From NCBI GenBank assembly GCA_964030475.1, contig CAXIPT010000001.1, positions 1,986,449 through 2,050,448 of the forward strand: a stretch of DNA of 64,000 bases, written 5' to 3'. Each line of letters starts with the position of its first letter. The first letter of the stretch is position 1. The stretch is from Tethya wilhelma (Eukaryota > Porifera > Demospongiae > Tethyida > Tethyidae). Below, in pieces: positions 43,960 to 55,265 of the stretch. The position numbers and the translations under genes are program-made. The notes below the pieces were generated by a model. It was not told the origin of the DNA. It made no database searches and was given only the letters and a program-made list of their open reading frames with translations.

Positions 43960-45891
43960 ATGGCAAAGTCGAAGTATGAGTATGTGAGAAAGTTTGAAAC
44001 TGTGGACAGCTGTCTTCCAAATACGTGGATCGTAGTGAGATTAGATGGAAGATGTTTTCATAAGTAAATTAGTAAGCTTGCCAGCTTATTTTAGTGGTAT
44101 GTTATTGTGTGTTTCTATGCTACTGATGCTGCACAACGTGTGTGTCCCATTGGTTCCATCCCTAGCACTAGATCCATGCTATGCCTACATAAAAAGCAAC
44201 AGTAGTGGGCCTAATCTTAGAAAAAAAGTTATGAGTGGGAATGGAGAAATTTATAATGATTTAGGGAAGGGTATAACTTATTTCCTAAGGTGTGTGTTGT
44301 TTGCAACAATTTTCTATATTGAATTAAACTGCTGTAGTAATGTTTTTAGTTTGTTCAATAGTCCCGTTCCAAGCACACCTACAAAGTGTATTCTGACATT
44401 TATTTGTGTAGGTTTTCTGATGTGCACCATTTCAAGAAGCCCAATGACTCCCGTGCCCTCCAGCTGATGAACAAATGTGCAGAGTGTGTTATGAGAGAGT
44501 TCTCTGATGTGGTACTGGCCTATGGACAGAGCGATGAGTACAGCTTTGTGCTCAAGAGGGAGACAACACTCTTCCAAAGAAGAGCAAGGTACGATTAATG
44601 CTAGCTGACAAACACAGCTCAAGCTTTATTGTTATATATATATATATACACAAGAAATGTGGCTTGCTTCATGAAGTATCCTGCTAGATCTGACGCATAC
44701 ATGCACAGGCACTGGCATGGCGATTCAGTGTGTGCACGTATGCATATGATTTGCCCAACGTGCCAACACAGATGACCACTACCATTTCCACCATTTTTTA
44801 AATCAGAGTTTATAAATTATCAGAAAGCAAATGACTCATTATGATAGAGAAACAAACAACTAGGAGGGAATGTTCTCCCCTTGCTATTGCTCCTCTATCA
44901 CACTTCTTGGTCAAATACAGATGCCATTGTATTAGTTCCTCTAAGCACTCTTTTCCTTCCCAGCATTTTCCACAGAAAAAGTATCTATAGCCCCTTTAGC
45001 CTGAGGTCCAGGTCAGTTCTGCATCTGGTGAACTTCTGCAAATACAAATTGTAGTATTATCTATGGTTACACACACACACACACACACACACATACACAC
45101 ACACACACACACTTGCACAGACCCAGACAATTATGATAGCTTATGTAATTGCACAGGAAAGTGGTTAGATTCCGTTATCTTAACCTTTGACCTTAAATTA
45201 TTACAACAAAAATACACACATGCACATGACTGGACAATTATGACAGCTTATGTAATTGCACAGGAAAGTCATAACTTAGTTGGATTCAATGTTTTAACCT
45301 TTGACCTCAGATTATGTGTTATTAAATGCCTGTAGGCTTACATCATTGTTTTGTTGGTGCCTTGCTGGTTTTAGGGTCAATGATTTTGGTTATGACATTC
45401 ATGCTTCCAAGTAAAGGAGGTCTCCCTAAATCTAGAAGAAATCTTGTTTTGAGTATTAACTGGAAAATGTTGGAATTTTCTGTGTCCTCAACCCCTTTTC
45501 CAATCTGTGTGTAAAGTGATAATATATTTGGCTGATGTTTTCCCCAGACACTGCCGATCAAAGTATAAAATTAACACTTGTGTTGTTGAAAACATTGGTT
45601 AATTTTATATTTCTTCATGTTCCTCTGTTTTACAGCAGGTGAAACTACTTGTTATATTCACACAAACTGGCTACATGACATTGTGTGTGTATATTATTCC
45701 TAACTTACTTGATGTAAACATCAACACAGAACATTCTGGTCAGCCCATTACGGGATGATAATTTGTTTTGAGAAGCTTCAAGGGATATTTGTAATCAATC
45801 TAATCTGTTTGCTATAATTGATGTTACCTGTGTGACACACACTGCATGCAAACACTAATGTGAAAATTTGTTATACAAATACACACACGTG

Positions 45892-45950
<59 letters not shown>

Positions 45951-46212
45951 CAAAATCATGACGACCATTGCCTCACACTTTGCTGCTTGCTATGTCTTCC
46001 ACTGGTCCTCTTTCCTTCTGGACACGCCCCTCCTCTACCCACCAACCTTTGATGGAAGGGTCATCCTCTATCCCGACATCAGGAACATCAGAGACTACCT
46101 TAGTTGGAGGCAAGCAGACTGCCACATTAACAACCTCTACAACACATGTTTCTGGAGTCTGGTCGGCTCTGGGTTGACAACCAGAGAAGCAGAGGAGAAG
46201 CTTTGTGTGAGC

Positions 46213-46268
<56 letters not shown>

Positions 46269-48254
46269 TTTTGTATTTTGAAGTGAGAGTATTGTAGTGT
46301 CTGTATCGTGAGCTTTAGAAGTTTATTTCTCTTTCCCAAATTTGATTCAATTCTCTGTGAAGTGCCTCTGTCTACTAGTATGTTGATGCATACCTTGTTT
46401 GGAGATTTATAGTCGCCAAGTTTAGCTGAACAACAATTTAAATTGTTTGTTGATTTCTGCTGCTAAGCAGTCTAAGATTAGATCAAACTGCAAGGAATGC
46501 ACAACTCCTGGGTGTGTAGCACCATAATTAGTCATCTAGTTCAGACACAAAGTACTCTCAGAGTCACCACTATGGGTCCTTCCCTTGGATATCCCCACTA
46601 CACCACTGTGGACACTTGTGGGCCATTTGAGACTGGAATTTCAAAGAATTGGGGAAATGAAATTGTTGGAAAGTGGTTGTTGTGTCCCCATAAGGACTTT
46701 CCCAAGACTGCCCCCTTAATTATCGTGGCATAAGTAATGCCATGGATATTATAGTTTGGTAATGCTTAATGTACTGAAATTCTAATTAAGCTTTGATCCA
46801 GGCTCCTCCCTTAGCAGGGGGAGGCTGCAGGAAACCAGGTTTAAAATTATGTGTGTTGTGGAGAGAATTGATGGTCCATAAAGGGATAGTTTAGATCCCA
46901 AAGGGGGAATTCCAGGGTATACAGTGGGAGATTTGTGTACCACTTAGAGGAGGTCTATGAGGGCAAGTACCTACTATTGAATATGATTGCATTCCTTTGA
47001 ATATGAAGTACTACCCATTAAAACTTGCTAACAGAGCAATATTTCTGTCCTCCCACTGCTCCAACCAATCACATTAAGAATTGGTTGTTGTTTTTTTGCA
47101 TGCTTCTAGAAGTCAATCCAGCCAGGTCAATTTCTTGTTGTTGCATGCATTCTAATGTAGCAGGAAATTTCTAGAATATCTACTCACAAACATGCATGGT
47201 TGTTTGTGTTTAGATTGCGGCTTCACACATTACCTGTATACACATACACACATTCTAAAACATGTACAATAATTATTAGCCAGACTACTGTTTGTAAACA
47301 GTATTTGTTTGCCAACGATGCTCTTTCACTTTTAAGACACGTAAACAAATGTTCCAGTAATAATTATATATACTCCACCTAGACAACAAATTTCACAAAT
47401 CGTTTGGTTGCTAGGATGATAATGCCAAGTGTCTCAAACATAATAATAGTCTCACATACGCACACACACACTAATAGGGGACAGTATCGTCGGAAAAGAA
47501 TGAGCTCTTGTTCTCACAATTTGGAATCAATTATAACACCTTACCTCAGCTGTTTCGTAAGGGAACTACACTAATATGGCAATCTCAGAGCCCCACTGTA
47601 GCACCCCTTGCACCAGCTGACAGTGCAATTGCTACCGACTCTTCAATTAAAAATGAAACAGTGGGTCAAAATCATAGTCAGGGAGGTGCAGCTGCTAAAT
47701 CCTTCCCAAATGACTTTGATTACATCACTCAAAAAGATCCAATGAATGATAAAAAAGTTTTGAAAAAGGATGTTATTTTACCAAATCAACACTCACTTCC
47801 TGTGTACACTAAAGACCAAACCATCACCAACCTCTCTGCTAGTAGTGACCAGCAAACTTCTCCAATTGCTAATCCACTGCCTTCTAAAGGAACCGGCAAT
47901 CCAAGCATCCTCCAGGAGCAGCCATTCCATTCCTCTGAGGTGACCAGTGGAGGAGGTGTAACAATGGAGGAGGTCCAACGAACAGGAAGTTTACATGTTG
48001 ATGATGGAAGTGCAATGAGGACATTTCCTTCAACATTGTCAGGAAGTGAAGTAGATGAGGTACATAGACTCAACAGCAGAGGAGAATATCTCAGTGAGGA
48101 GTTGTCACGTAGGTCAGAGCCCATCCGTAGTGAAAGTTTTCAATTAGCTAGGAGTAAGATTAGGAAAACAAAGACTAGGAAATGTGTTGTTTCATTGAAT
48201 GTTGATATCATTAGTGAGGGATTTTGGAAAGAACATCCGAATGTATTAAGATAG
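43960..48254 (+). CDS. THG1L: tRNA-His guanylyltransferase (THG1L)
   Basis: Exons 43960-44063, 44412-44588, 45951-46206, 47478-48254 give 437 aa. The start [13 protein letters not shown] is followed by '[18 protein letters not shown]' (catalytic Asp/Gly metal site), '[12 protein letters not shown]', '[11 protein letters not shown]' (second metal Asp), '[20 protein letters not shown]' and '[17 protein letters not shown]'. These are all THG1 signatures. It adds G-1 to the 5' end of tRNA-His in the 3'-5' direction. A Ser/Pro/Gln-rich insert of roughly 170 residues separates the catalytic domain from the conserved C-terminal '[15 protein letters not shown]', making it far longer than the ~298-aa human enzyme. 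Intron 44589-45950 ends in (CA)n-G. Confidence 0.93.
45063..45320. repeat. (CA)n tract and ~108-bp direct repeat pair in intron
   Basis: A CA microsatellite (about 45069-45112) is followed by two direct copies of a block running GACAATTATGATAGCTTATG to TTAACCTTTGACCT, at about 45126-45203 and 45234-45312. The copies are diverged by substitutions and small indels. Confidence 0.75.
45893..45950. repeat. (CA)n microsatellite abutting a splice acceptor
   Basis: About 26 CA units end in CAG directly before THG1L exon 3 (45951). The downstream exon is unmistakable ([12 protein letters not shown]), so the acceptor position is secure. Confidence 0.93.
46207..47477. other. THG1L last intron with (TC)n at its donor
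   Basis: A 1,271-bp intron. Its donor GTGAGC is followed within a few bases by (CT)n to about 46264. The rest shows no coding stretch; a CACACACAC tract lies just before the acceptor at 47477. Confidence 0.6.
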
Positions 48255-48832
48255 CGACTATAATTGCAATTTATATTGTTATTTGTTATTGTAAGGATAA
48301 AGATGAACTTTATTGATACTCTTAAGCCCACAAGAGTTTCACTATAGTATAATCAAGCTAATATTGTGAGCAGTCGTTTATTAGCTAGCGTTCATGCAAT
48401 GCATGCTGGTGCAATACTGTAAATTGACTGAAATTGAAATAATTATTTTTATAATATCACAATATTGAAATCATGTAATTTTGTGGGCATGTACGTGTGC
48501 AGTAAACCATCTCACAATATTAAATAAAAACAAGTAAGAACAAAGTCATCTAGTGGACAAATACAGCTAGTAACTTGTAATTAAAAACAAAAAGCCTCAT
48601 TTTGATAATTTTATATAGGACAATAATATAAGTCATGTATGTAATTCTGTGGAACAGTATATACTCATGATCAATTAATAAACCATCTCACAATATTAAA
48701 TAAAAATAATTTAATTGCCAAAACAAGTCATCTAGTAGACAAATACAACTAACCAGGTGAGAGCATACAAAAAAAAGTGGGAAGAATGGTGGTGGTGATT
48801 CTCCAGTTTCTGTGCACATAACATTCATTGGG
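48255..48832. other. Convergent 3' intergenic region
   Basis: AT-rich DNA between THG1L and the BCL2-like gene, with a repeated sentence of about 70-90 bp. AAACCATCTCACAATATTAAATAAAAA occurs near 48505 and again near 48680, each followed by ACAAGT...TCATCTAGT. It looks like a diverged local duplication. Confidence 0.55.
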
Positions 48833-49516
48833 CTAACGTAATAAATTTTTTATTACTAACAGTCCACCGACTACCATAGTCAGTAAAAATCCTGTTCCTA
48901 GTATTGCGGAGGAGAGCCCGACATACCACTTATCCACCTCTGGTTCTTCATCAAAGTGCTGTGCAAACCCAGACCATCCACCACGCTGTTTGACCCAGTC
49001 GTGGATTCTAGTCTGCATTTCAAGTTCACTCCAGTGTACAACGTCCTCGACTCTGTTCTCCATCTTATGCTGAGCACAGTATACGGCTATGTGTCTAGCA
49101 AATACGAGAAATCCAATGATTTTCCCCCAGTGTATACCTTCTCTAAAAAGTTCTGTCAATACAGTGTCGTAAGTTATTTTAAGGTTTTGACGGTTGACAT
49201 ATAAACCTGAAAAAATGTCCTCAAATTGCTTTGAGCGCTCTCGTTCAAATTCATTTGCAATAGCCTCTATTACTTTATGCATGTTGTGATCAGGGTTTCG
49301 AACTCTTTGCAGTCGGTTGGCTATGCCTACAAATCCATTCTTGCAAAGACCCTGCATTATAAAGTATCTTGGAATTTCTTTTATTGCTTCATCATCAACC
49401 TCAATATCATCAGACGGGAGTCCATTGTTTTCATGATCATTGTCTTGCGAAGGGTAAAGGTCTCTGCCTCCATTCAAGCCATGATCTTGAGGTCTTCTCA
49501 AAACTTCAGCTGCCAT
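48833..49516 (-). CDS. BCL2-family protein, multidomain, TM-anchored
   Basis: Single-exon frame, 227 aa. BH1 is clear: 'ELFREGIHWGKIIGFLVFA' (about residues 124-142), with the NWGR-type core as HWGK. BH2 is 'HDWVKQRGGWSGF'. A C-terminal hydrophobic tail 'LSSAILGTGFLLTMVVGGLL' fits a mitochondrial/ER membrane anchor. The upstream helix 'AIANRLQRVRNPDHNM' may be the BH3-like region but lacks the usual L-x-x-x-G-D. This organisation favours a BCL2/BCL-XL-type survival protein; that polarity is inference. Confidence 0.88.
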   Translation of the reverse strand: MAAEVLRRPQDHGLNGGRDLYPSQDNDHENNGLPSDDIEVDDEAIKEIPRYFIMQGLCKNGFVGIANRLQRVRNPDHNMHKVIEAIANEFERERSKQFEDIFSGLYVNRQNLKITYDTVLTELFREGIHWGKIIGFLVFARHIAVYCAQHKMENRVEDVVHWSELEMQTRIHDWVKQRGGWSGFAQHFDEEPEVDKWYVGLSSAILGTGFLLTMVVGGLLVIKNLLR

Positions 49517-49773
49517 ACTTGTAGTTTTAATTATATCGACAATATTTTCTTCTTTTCCTTTTGAGTCTTATTTCAAATATCCAATTTCCAAACCTTTTTA
49601 ACTTTTGTTTAGCAGCTCAGCTGTGATCTTTATATACACCTGTGGATCCACCATCAACTGACATGATGTCATTATGACGTCATTGATGTGCGTTAAATTA
49701 AATTGTATGTTTACCGTGAAGGTACTCAGACCATTTTGTACTAAAGCCTGTGTATACTGGCTGTGAAGAGAAC
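49517..49773. promoter_or_regulatory. Bidirectional promoter between BCL2-like and BAK-like genes
   Basis: 257 bp between start codons. It contains paired TGACATGATGTCATTATGACGTCATTG-type sequence, with a perfect TGACGTCA CRE/ATF palindrome at about 49676-49683 and the near-palindrome TGATGTCA just upstream. Confidence 0.6.
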
Positions 49774-50842
49774 ATGGCCCAGCAGCTCACTGTGAACTCG
49801 GAGTTAGTTGAGAGACAAAGATCGGATAGCGAGCCCAGACAGCAGGACGAATTGATAGCCGACACCCAGAGATTTCTACACAGTTACGTGTTTCGGAGAG
49901 CTCAAACCGATGGCTCGCTCACTGGGGAAGAGGTAAAAATGTTTGATAGTGCAGCAGCGAGTGACTCTGTGGGATCACAGAGCTCTAATGCAGTGGAAGT
50001 TGGGAGAAGATTAGCTGAAATTGGTGAGAATTTATAATTGATGTCAACTACTCTAGCTACAAGTAATCACTTTTGTGTTCTCCTGTATTTTGTAGGTGAT
50101 GACATTGATGCACAGTATCAAGAAGACATGAGAGAAATTGTCAACCTCACAGGTTCTCCTGACTCCGCATTTAAAATGTTTATCGAAGTTGCCAAGAATG
50201 TCTTTGAGTGGGATGGACAGGGAGGAGGTATGCATGTTGTGTGTGTGTGTGGTGGTGAAATCAACAACCCAAGTGAATGATTATTTCTGTCTATTTCAGC
50301 TAAAATAAATGTTGGTAGAATTGCTGCATTGCTTGCCTACTGCTATCACCTGTGCAAGGCATATCTTGGGAGTTATGCAACTGCTGGGAGCTTGGTTTCA
50401 TTCCTGTTTATGATGGGAGGCTGGCTGTTCAAGTTCTTTCTTAAGGCAAAGTTTTATGAGTGGCTGGATAAGCAAGGAGGATGGGTGAGTATATTTATAC
50501 ATAGTGAACATGTGCATACCTCCTGGACTCATGTACCATCCACTATGTTGACATAGGGGGGCATATCTGTTTAAATTGTGTGTGTGAAAACTCACTGTCA
50601 ACAAGAAAAGAAGTATGTAGCACAAGGGCGGACAAGATAAGATAGCTGGAGCCAATGCCTAATAGTGTCTGCTCCTCCTTTTTTTTTCTAGATCTAAGAT
50701 TTAAAAGTATTATAGGTTGTCTCTTTATGGTTTATAGGGACAGCTGCTGTCAACCGTGACTGGAGGCTGGGGGAACCATGCATTTCTGGTGATAGGAATT
50801 GCATCTTTGGCCATTTGGATGTACTCCTACTTTAAGAGGTGA
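49774..50842 (+). CDS. BAK/BAX-like pro-apoptotic protein
   Basis: Exons 49774-50023, 50096-50227, 50300-50484, 50738-50842 give 223 aa. BH3 is canonical: 'VGRRLAEIGDDIDAQY' (L-x-x-x-G-D-x-x-D), split by the first intron between the Ile and Gly codons. BH1 corresponds to 'GGAKINVGRIAALLAYCYHL', BH2 to 'WLDKQGGWGQLL', and the C-terminal anchor to 'HAFLVIGIASLAIWMYSYF'. The BH3 and the order of regions fit BAK/BAX effectors that permeabilise the mitochondrial outer membrane. Effector activity is inferred. Confidence 0.9.
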
Positions 50843-51173
50843 TCACTCTCACACAATAGGGATATAATTATATCAACACTTCTACTTTAATATATATGTT
50901 CGATTTGTCATTCTCTTTGTATCAACCCACATAATTGTGCATTTCTCTTCACAATACTCTCACTGTATGTATGTAATGTATATTTGTTGGAAGTTTTTTG
51001 TTTCCAGACACAATCTGACAATTTTGTGATTTTGTCATTAATTAATTTTATTGCACTGTTTTATTTTTGTTTGTACATGTTATACCACCAACCAACGACA
51101 AGAATAATAATTATTGATGAAAAGGTTTTGTCTTTTTTATAGTAATTAATTCTTTGATAATTATTATAATGGT
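50843..51173. other. Convergent 3' intergenic region
   Basis: AT-rich, no coding potential. It separates the BAK-like and HAT1 3' ends. Confidence 0.5.
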
Positions 51174-52087
51174 CTAAGTGTCTCCCGAAGCTGACAGTTT
51201 CTCGATGATATTCATGTACTCTTCCTCTACATCCTTGTAGTCCTGATGAAGCTGTTTCATGTGCTCGTCATGTGACAGTTGGGGGTGTGTCAGGGCTAGT
51301 TGGATAGGATCAACATGTCTCTTCAGTTTTTCCACATCAATTTTTTGCCTCTGTACAATATTATTGACGGGGTATAGATAGACAGATACCAGAGACTATG
51401 ACTATAATATTATAGTAGGTAAATTTGGTGGGCTTGCAAGTATAAAACTGGCGATTTGCAGAATAATTCGCCAATTCAACCAAATTTACCCACTGTACGG
51501 TACATTTATGAGAATATAATATATTGTGTAAAGAAAAATATTATACGTACACACTCACATGATTGTGCATACCTGTGAAGGTCCATTAAGCCTATTCTTG
51601 ACACTCAATCTGTATGACTTGTACTGGTCCTGGTCACTGCGATCAGTGGCTTTCAACCGAAGTATTTCGTACACTCTCCTAGACTGTTTCTGAAAGCACA
51701 ACAACCAAACACCAATACACAATAGACACAATAAGTTATTACTAAATTTTACTGTTCTTACTTTTTGAAGCTTTAGCTTCTGTCTACACTGAGCTTCAGC
51801 TTCTTCACTAAAAGGTCGGTGAACTTTAGGAGGTCGAAAGCACTCCAGTTTTAGGGCATCTCTGCAGTCCACAAAGTCTCTGAGTCCTGAGAATTCCTCT
51901 GAGGGATCCTCTACTGTGATGTCCACAATCTGTGGATTGGGTCTCAAGTCGTTGTAGACCGTCTGCAATAGCTGGGCTGTGTGAGTGTGAGTGAGTGTTG
52001 TAGAGTTACCAATGAACTAAAGTTTTATTTTTATTGCTGGTTGCTAGATATAAGAGGTGAACTGATGAATGTGTAATAGGTAATCAG

Positions 52088-52122
<35 letters not shown>

Positions 52123-53182
52123 TGTGAAGCTGTTACCTCCATGTCCTCTCCTCTGAAAGGGTGGCAGTACCAACATCTGACTGATCCTAGCACGGATCTT
52201 GTCGGGGTAATGGTAGAAATTGTACACAGTTGTATACCCAACGATAGCATAGCGAGGTTGAACACTGTCATGAGATTTCTCATAACTGATTGTGAGTGAG
52301 TGCATGTGATAGTATGCGTGTGTTTTGCAAAGTGAAAGAAACTACATCTAAGGGTGCATTCTGAGATGTCACAACTGTCATGGTGAAACGATAATAACTG
52401 CGATCTATTTTTCCATTTATGGGTAAGGACAGCACTTGTTGATGCATCACAGATGGATGGGTCGCACAAACAGACAACACTAACAACATGGCACCTGTAC
52501 TCACATCAAATAGAACATCCACTTGTCATCGTCAACATCTACAAACACACAATCAAACAACACATCAGCAAAACATAATGCACGTGCATTGTACATACAG
52601 TACATCACCACTTAAGACACTTTACACACCTCTACTGTGTACAGTGCTCTGGGCTCACCTATATAGGAGGAGTTTTCAATGAACCACAGAAGGAATGTCT
52701 GCAACCGTTCATGGTACTCGGGAAAGCCACAACAGCTTATACTAGCCTAAAATGCATAGAAGTGTAGAAAACGATAATTATACTGTGTGCATGTTGATTT
52801 ACAAAAAAAACAAAAATAAATAAAAATCCTCATAACACTTCTCTCCAAAACTCAGTCCACCTCCTTCCTTACCTTGTACACTTCGTACTCTTTGTCGTTC
52901 ACATGGTACACATGCAATAACTCCAAGGTCGAAAGCACTCCAGTTTTAGGGCATCTCTGCAGTCCACAAAGTCTCTGAGTCCTGAGAATTCCTCTGAGGG
53001 ATCCTCTACTGTGATGTCCACAATCTGTGGATTGGGTCTCAAGTCGTTGTAGACCGTCTGCAATAGCTGGGCTGTGTGAGTGTGAGTGAGTGTTGTAGAG
53101 TTACCAATGAACTAAAGTTTTATTTTTATTGCTGGTTGCTAGATATAAGAGGTGAACTGATGAATGTGTAATAGGTAATCAG

Positions 53183-53217
<35 letters not shown>

Positions 53218-55027
53218 TGTGAAGCTGTTACCTCCATGTCCTCTCCTCTGAAAGGGTGGCAGTACCAACATCTGACTGATCCTAGCACGGATCTTGTCGG
53301 GGTAATGGTAGAAATTGTACACAGTTGTATACCCAACGATAGCATAGCGAGGTTGAACACTGTCATGAGATTTCTCATAACTGATTGTGAGTGAGTGCAT
53401 GTGATAGTATGCGTGTGTTTTGCAAAGTGAAAGAAACTACATCTAAGGGTGCATTCTGAGATGTCACAACTGTCATGGTGAAACGATAATAACTGCGATC
53501 TATTTTTCCATTTATGGGTAAGGACAGCACTTGTTGATGCATCACAGATGGATGGGTCGCACAAACAGACAACACTAACAACATGGCACCTGTACTCACA
53601 TCAAATAGAACATCCACTTGTCATCGTCAACATCTACAAACACACAATCAAACAACACATCAGCAAAACATAATGCACGTGCATTGTACATACAGTACAT
53701 CACCACTTAAGACACTTTACACACCTCTACTGTGTACAGTGCTCTGGGCTCACCTATATAGGAGGAGTTTTCAATGAACCACAGAAGGAATGTCTGCAAC
53801 CGTTCATGGTACTCGGGAAAGCCACAACAGCTTATACTAGCCTAAAATGCATAGAAGTGTAGAAAACGATAATTATACTGTGTGCATGTTGATTTACAAA
53901 AAAAACAAAAATAAATAAAAATCCTCATAACACTTCTCTCCAAAGCTCAGTCCACCTCCTTCCTTACCTTGTACACTTCGTACTCTTTGTCGTTCACATG
54001 GTACACATGCAATAACTCCCCAGACGGTTGAAAAGTAGACGGTGACGATAATTTCTTCAAATATACATCAAGATTAGTCACATAGCCTGCAACACAATGG
54101 AACAAGTCACATGTAGATATACTGACAATTAGCTCAGCTAACAAGCCAACAGAGTGAAGAAATACTCACACTATATTACCTGCAGGAATGTATTCAGAGA
54201 GTATTTTCAAAATGTTATCAGCCTTGGTACCATGGTGTTTAGTGGGGTCAATTTGTTCGTCGTAACTCAAGCCCACATATGTAAGTAGAGTGTCAGGTGT
54301 ATAGAATAGCTACAAGAGTGTGTGTGTGTGTGTGTGTGTGTGTAAGTGGCCTCAATCTCAGACCCAGACCTCCTCCCCTATAGATAAATAGCCTACAAAA
54401 CAGCTGAGCAGGGTCCTGGGGGATTTAAGCCGAACTGCATTCACGCATGAAAATTTAAACAGTCCTATCTTTACAAACAAGTAACCTAGACTTGGACTTG
54501 GATAATGATCATCGTGATGGTACTGATAATATGGATGTTAATACGATCGTGCAACCAATGACCGACTAGTGATATGTGTATAGGCAATACATCAACCTAA
54601 GCTCTCTCATAAACTTGTAGTGACTATAAGTATGCTTACCTTGATTTTCAGATTTTTGTAACCAAATATGATCTCTTTCTCTCCAAACACTTGGTGGGTG
54701 TATTCTGGTGCAAATGCCAAATTATCATCCAACACATCAGCTTCAGAAGAAACTGCAAGCAAGGTATGTGTGTGAAGAGACAAAATCGTTTTTTTTTTCT
54801 GGACTCAACCAGTGCTGCATGGATATTCTAGCTTATACAAAACCAAAACATATCCATCAGGCTGAGGGCATGCAATAATTGGTAAAGGGTCGACTCATTA
54901 AAATGGTGCAGTTCATTTCCAAGAGCTTGTTGATAGCTGTGGTAGCTACTCAATGCTTACCGAACTTGAGTTGTAAGGCCGAAGAAGACTTGCAAACATA
55001 GCTTTCCAGGTCTTTCACACTGAACAT
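51174..55027 (-). CDS. HAT1: Histone acetyltransferase type B catalytic subunit
   Basis: Exons 55027-54961, 54752-54640, 54309-54180, 54086-53968, 53841-53754, 53633-53600, 53380-53232, 51976-51762, 51689-51573, 51350-51174 give 402 aa in frame (human HAT1 is about 419). Hallmarks are 'FAPEYTHQVFGEKEIIFGYK', 'GFPEYHERLQTFLLWFIE', 'DVDDDKW', 'VLPPFQRRGHG' (acetyl-CoA Q/RxxGxG motif) and 'SRRVYEILRLKATD'. HAT1 acetylates newly made histone H4 K5/K12 with an RbAp46/48 partner. The assembly carries a tandem copy of exons 5-7 plus parts of exons 4 and 8 (see repeat entry); I used one set. The start codon is the first ATG of the conserved frame. Confidence 0.9.
51414..51503. mobile_element. Small inverted-repeat element in HAT1 intron
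   Basis: GTAGGTAAATTTGGTGGG at the left and its approximate inverse ACCAAATTTACCCACTGTAC at the right bracket about 90 bp, with CTGGCGATTTGCAG/GAATAATTCGCC inside. The TAAATTTGG and TACGGTAC blocks resemble the MITE at 37846-38063, so it may be a shorter relative. Confidence 0.6.
51831..54019 (-). repeat. Tandem 1,095-bp duplication inside HAT1
   Basis: 51831-52924 recurs at 52926-54019 at a constant offset of 1,095 with almost no differences (one seen: CCAAAACTCAG vs CCAAAGCTCAG). The units are directly adjacent with no N. Each unit carries HAT1 exons 5-7 complete, the acceptor side of exon 8 and the donor side of exon 4. Reading across the unit junction shifts frame and hits a stop. Confidence 0.9.
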
Positions 55028-55265
55028 CTTGGAAACACCACGAAACACGTGGATTCTTGGCGCTCGTTTTGAAATTTTCCCCAGTTATCGGATATTTAGA
55101 GATGAAAATATTACTTTTCGTGTAATAAGAGAAAACATGTGACCCATTGGGCTGATGAAAGAACTGAAGAAGTTGGGTTGAAAAAGAATAGTTCTAAAGA
55201 AGAATTTACTTTATCAAAGAGAAGCATATTGGACATTTTTACACTGTAAACGTATCACTCTGAAA
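55028..55265. promoter_or_regulatory. Bidirectional promoter, HAT1 vs V-ATPase a
   Basis: 238 bp separate the two start codons. No clear named motif beyond a few CpGs on the HAT1 side. Shared control is inferred from spacing alone. Confidence 0.4.

Noticed and set aside
46497..46733. 78-residue frame in the THG1L intron
   Set aside because: No splice-compatible ends needed by THG1L and no recognisable domain; the enzyme is complete without it.
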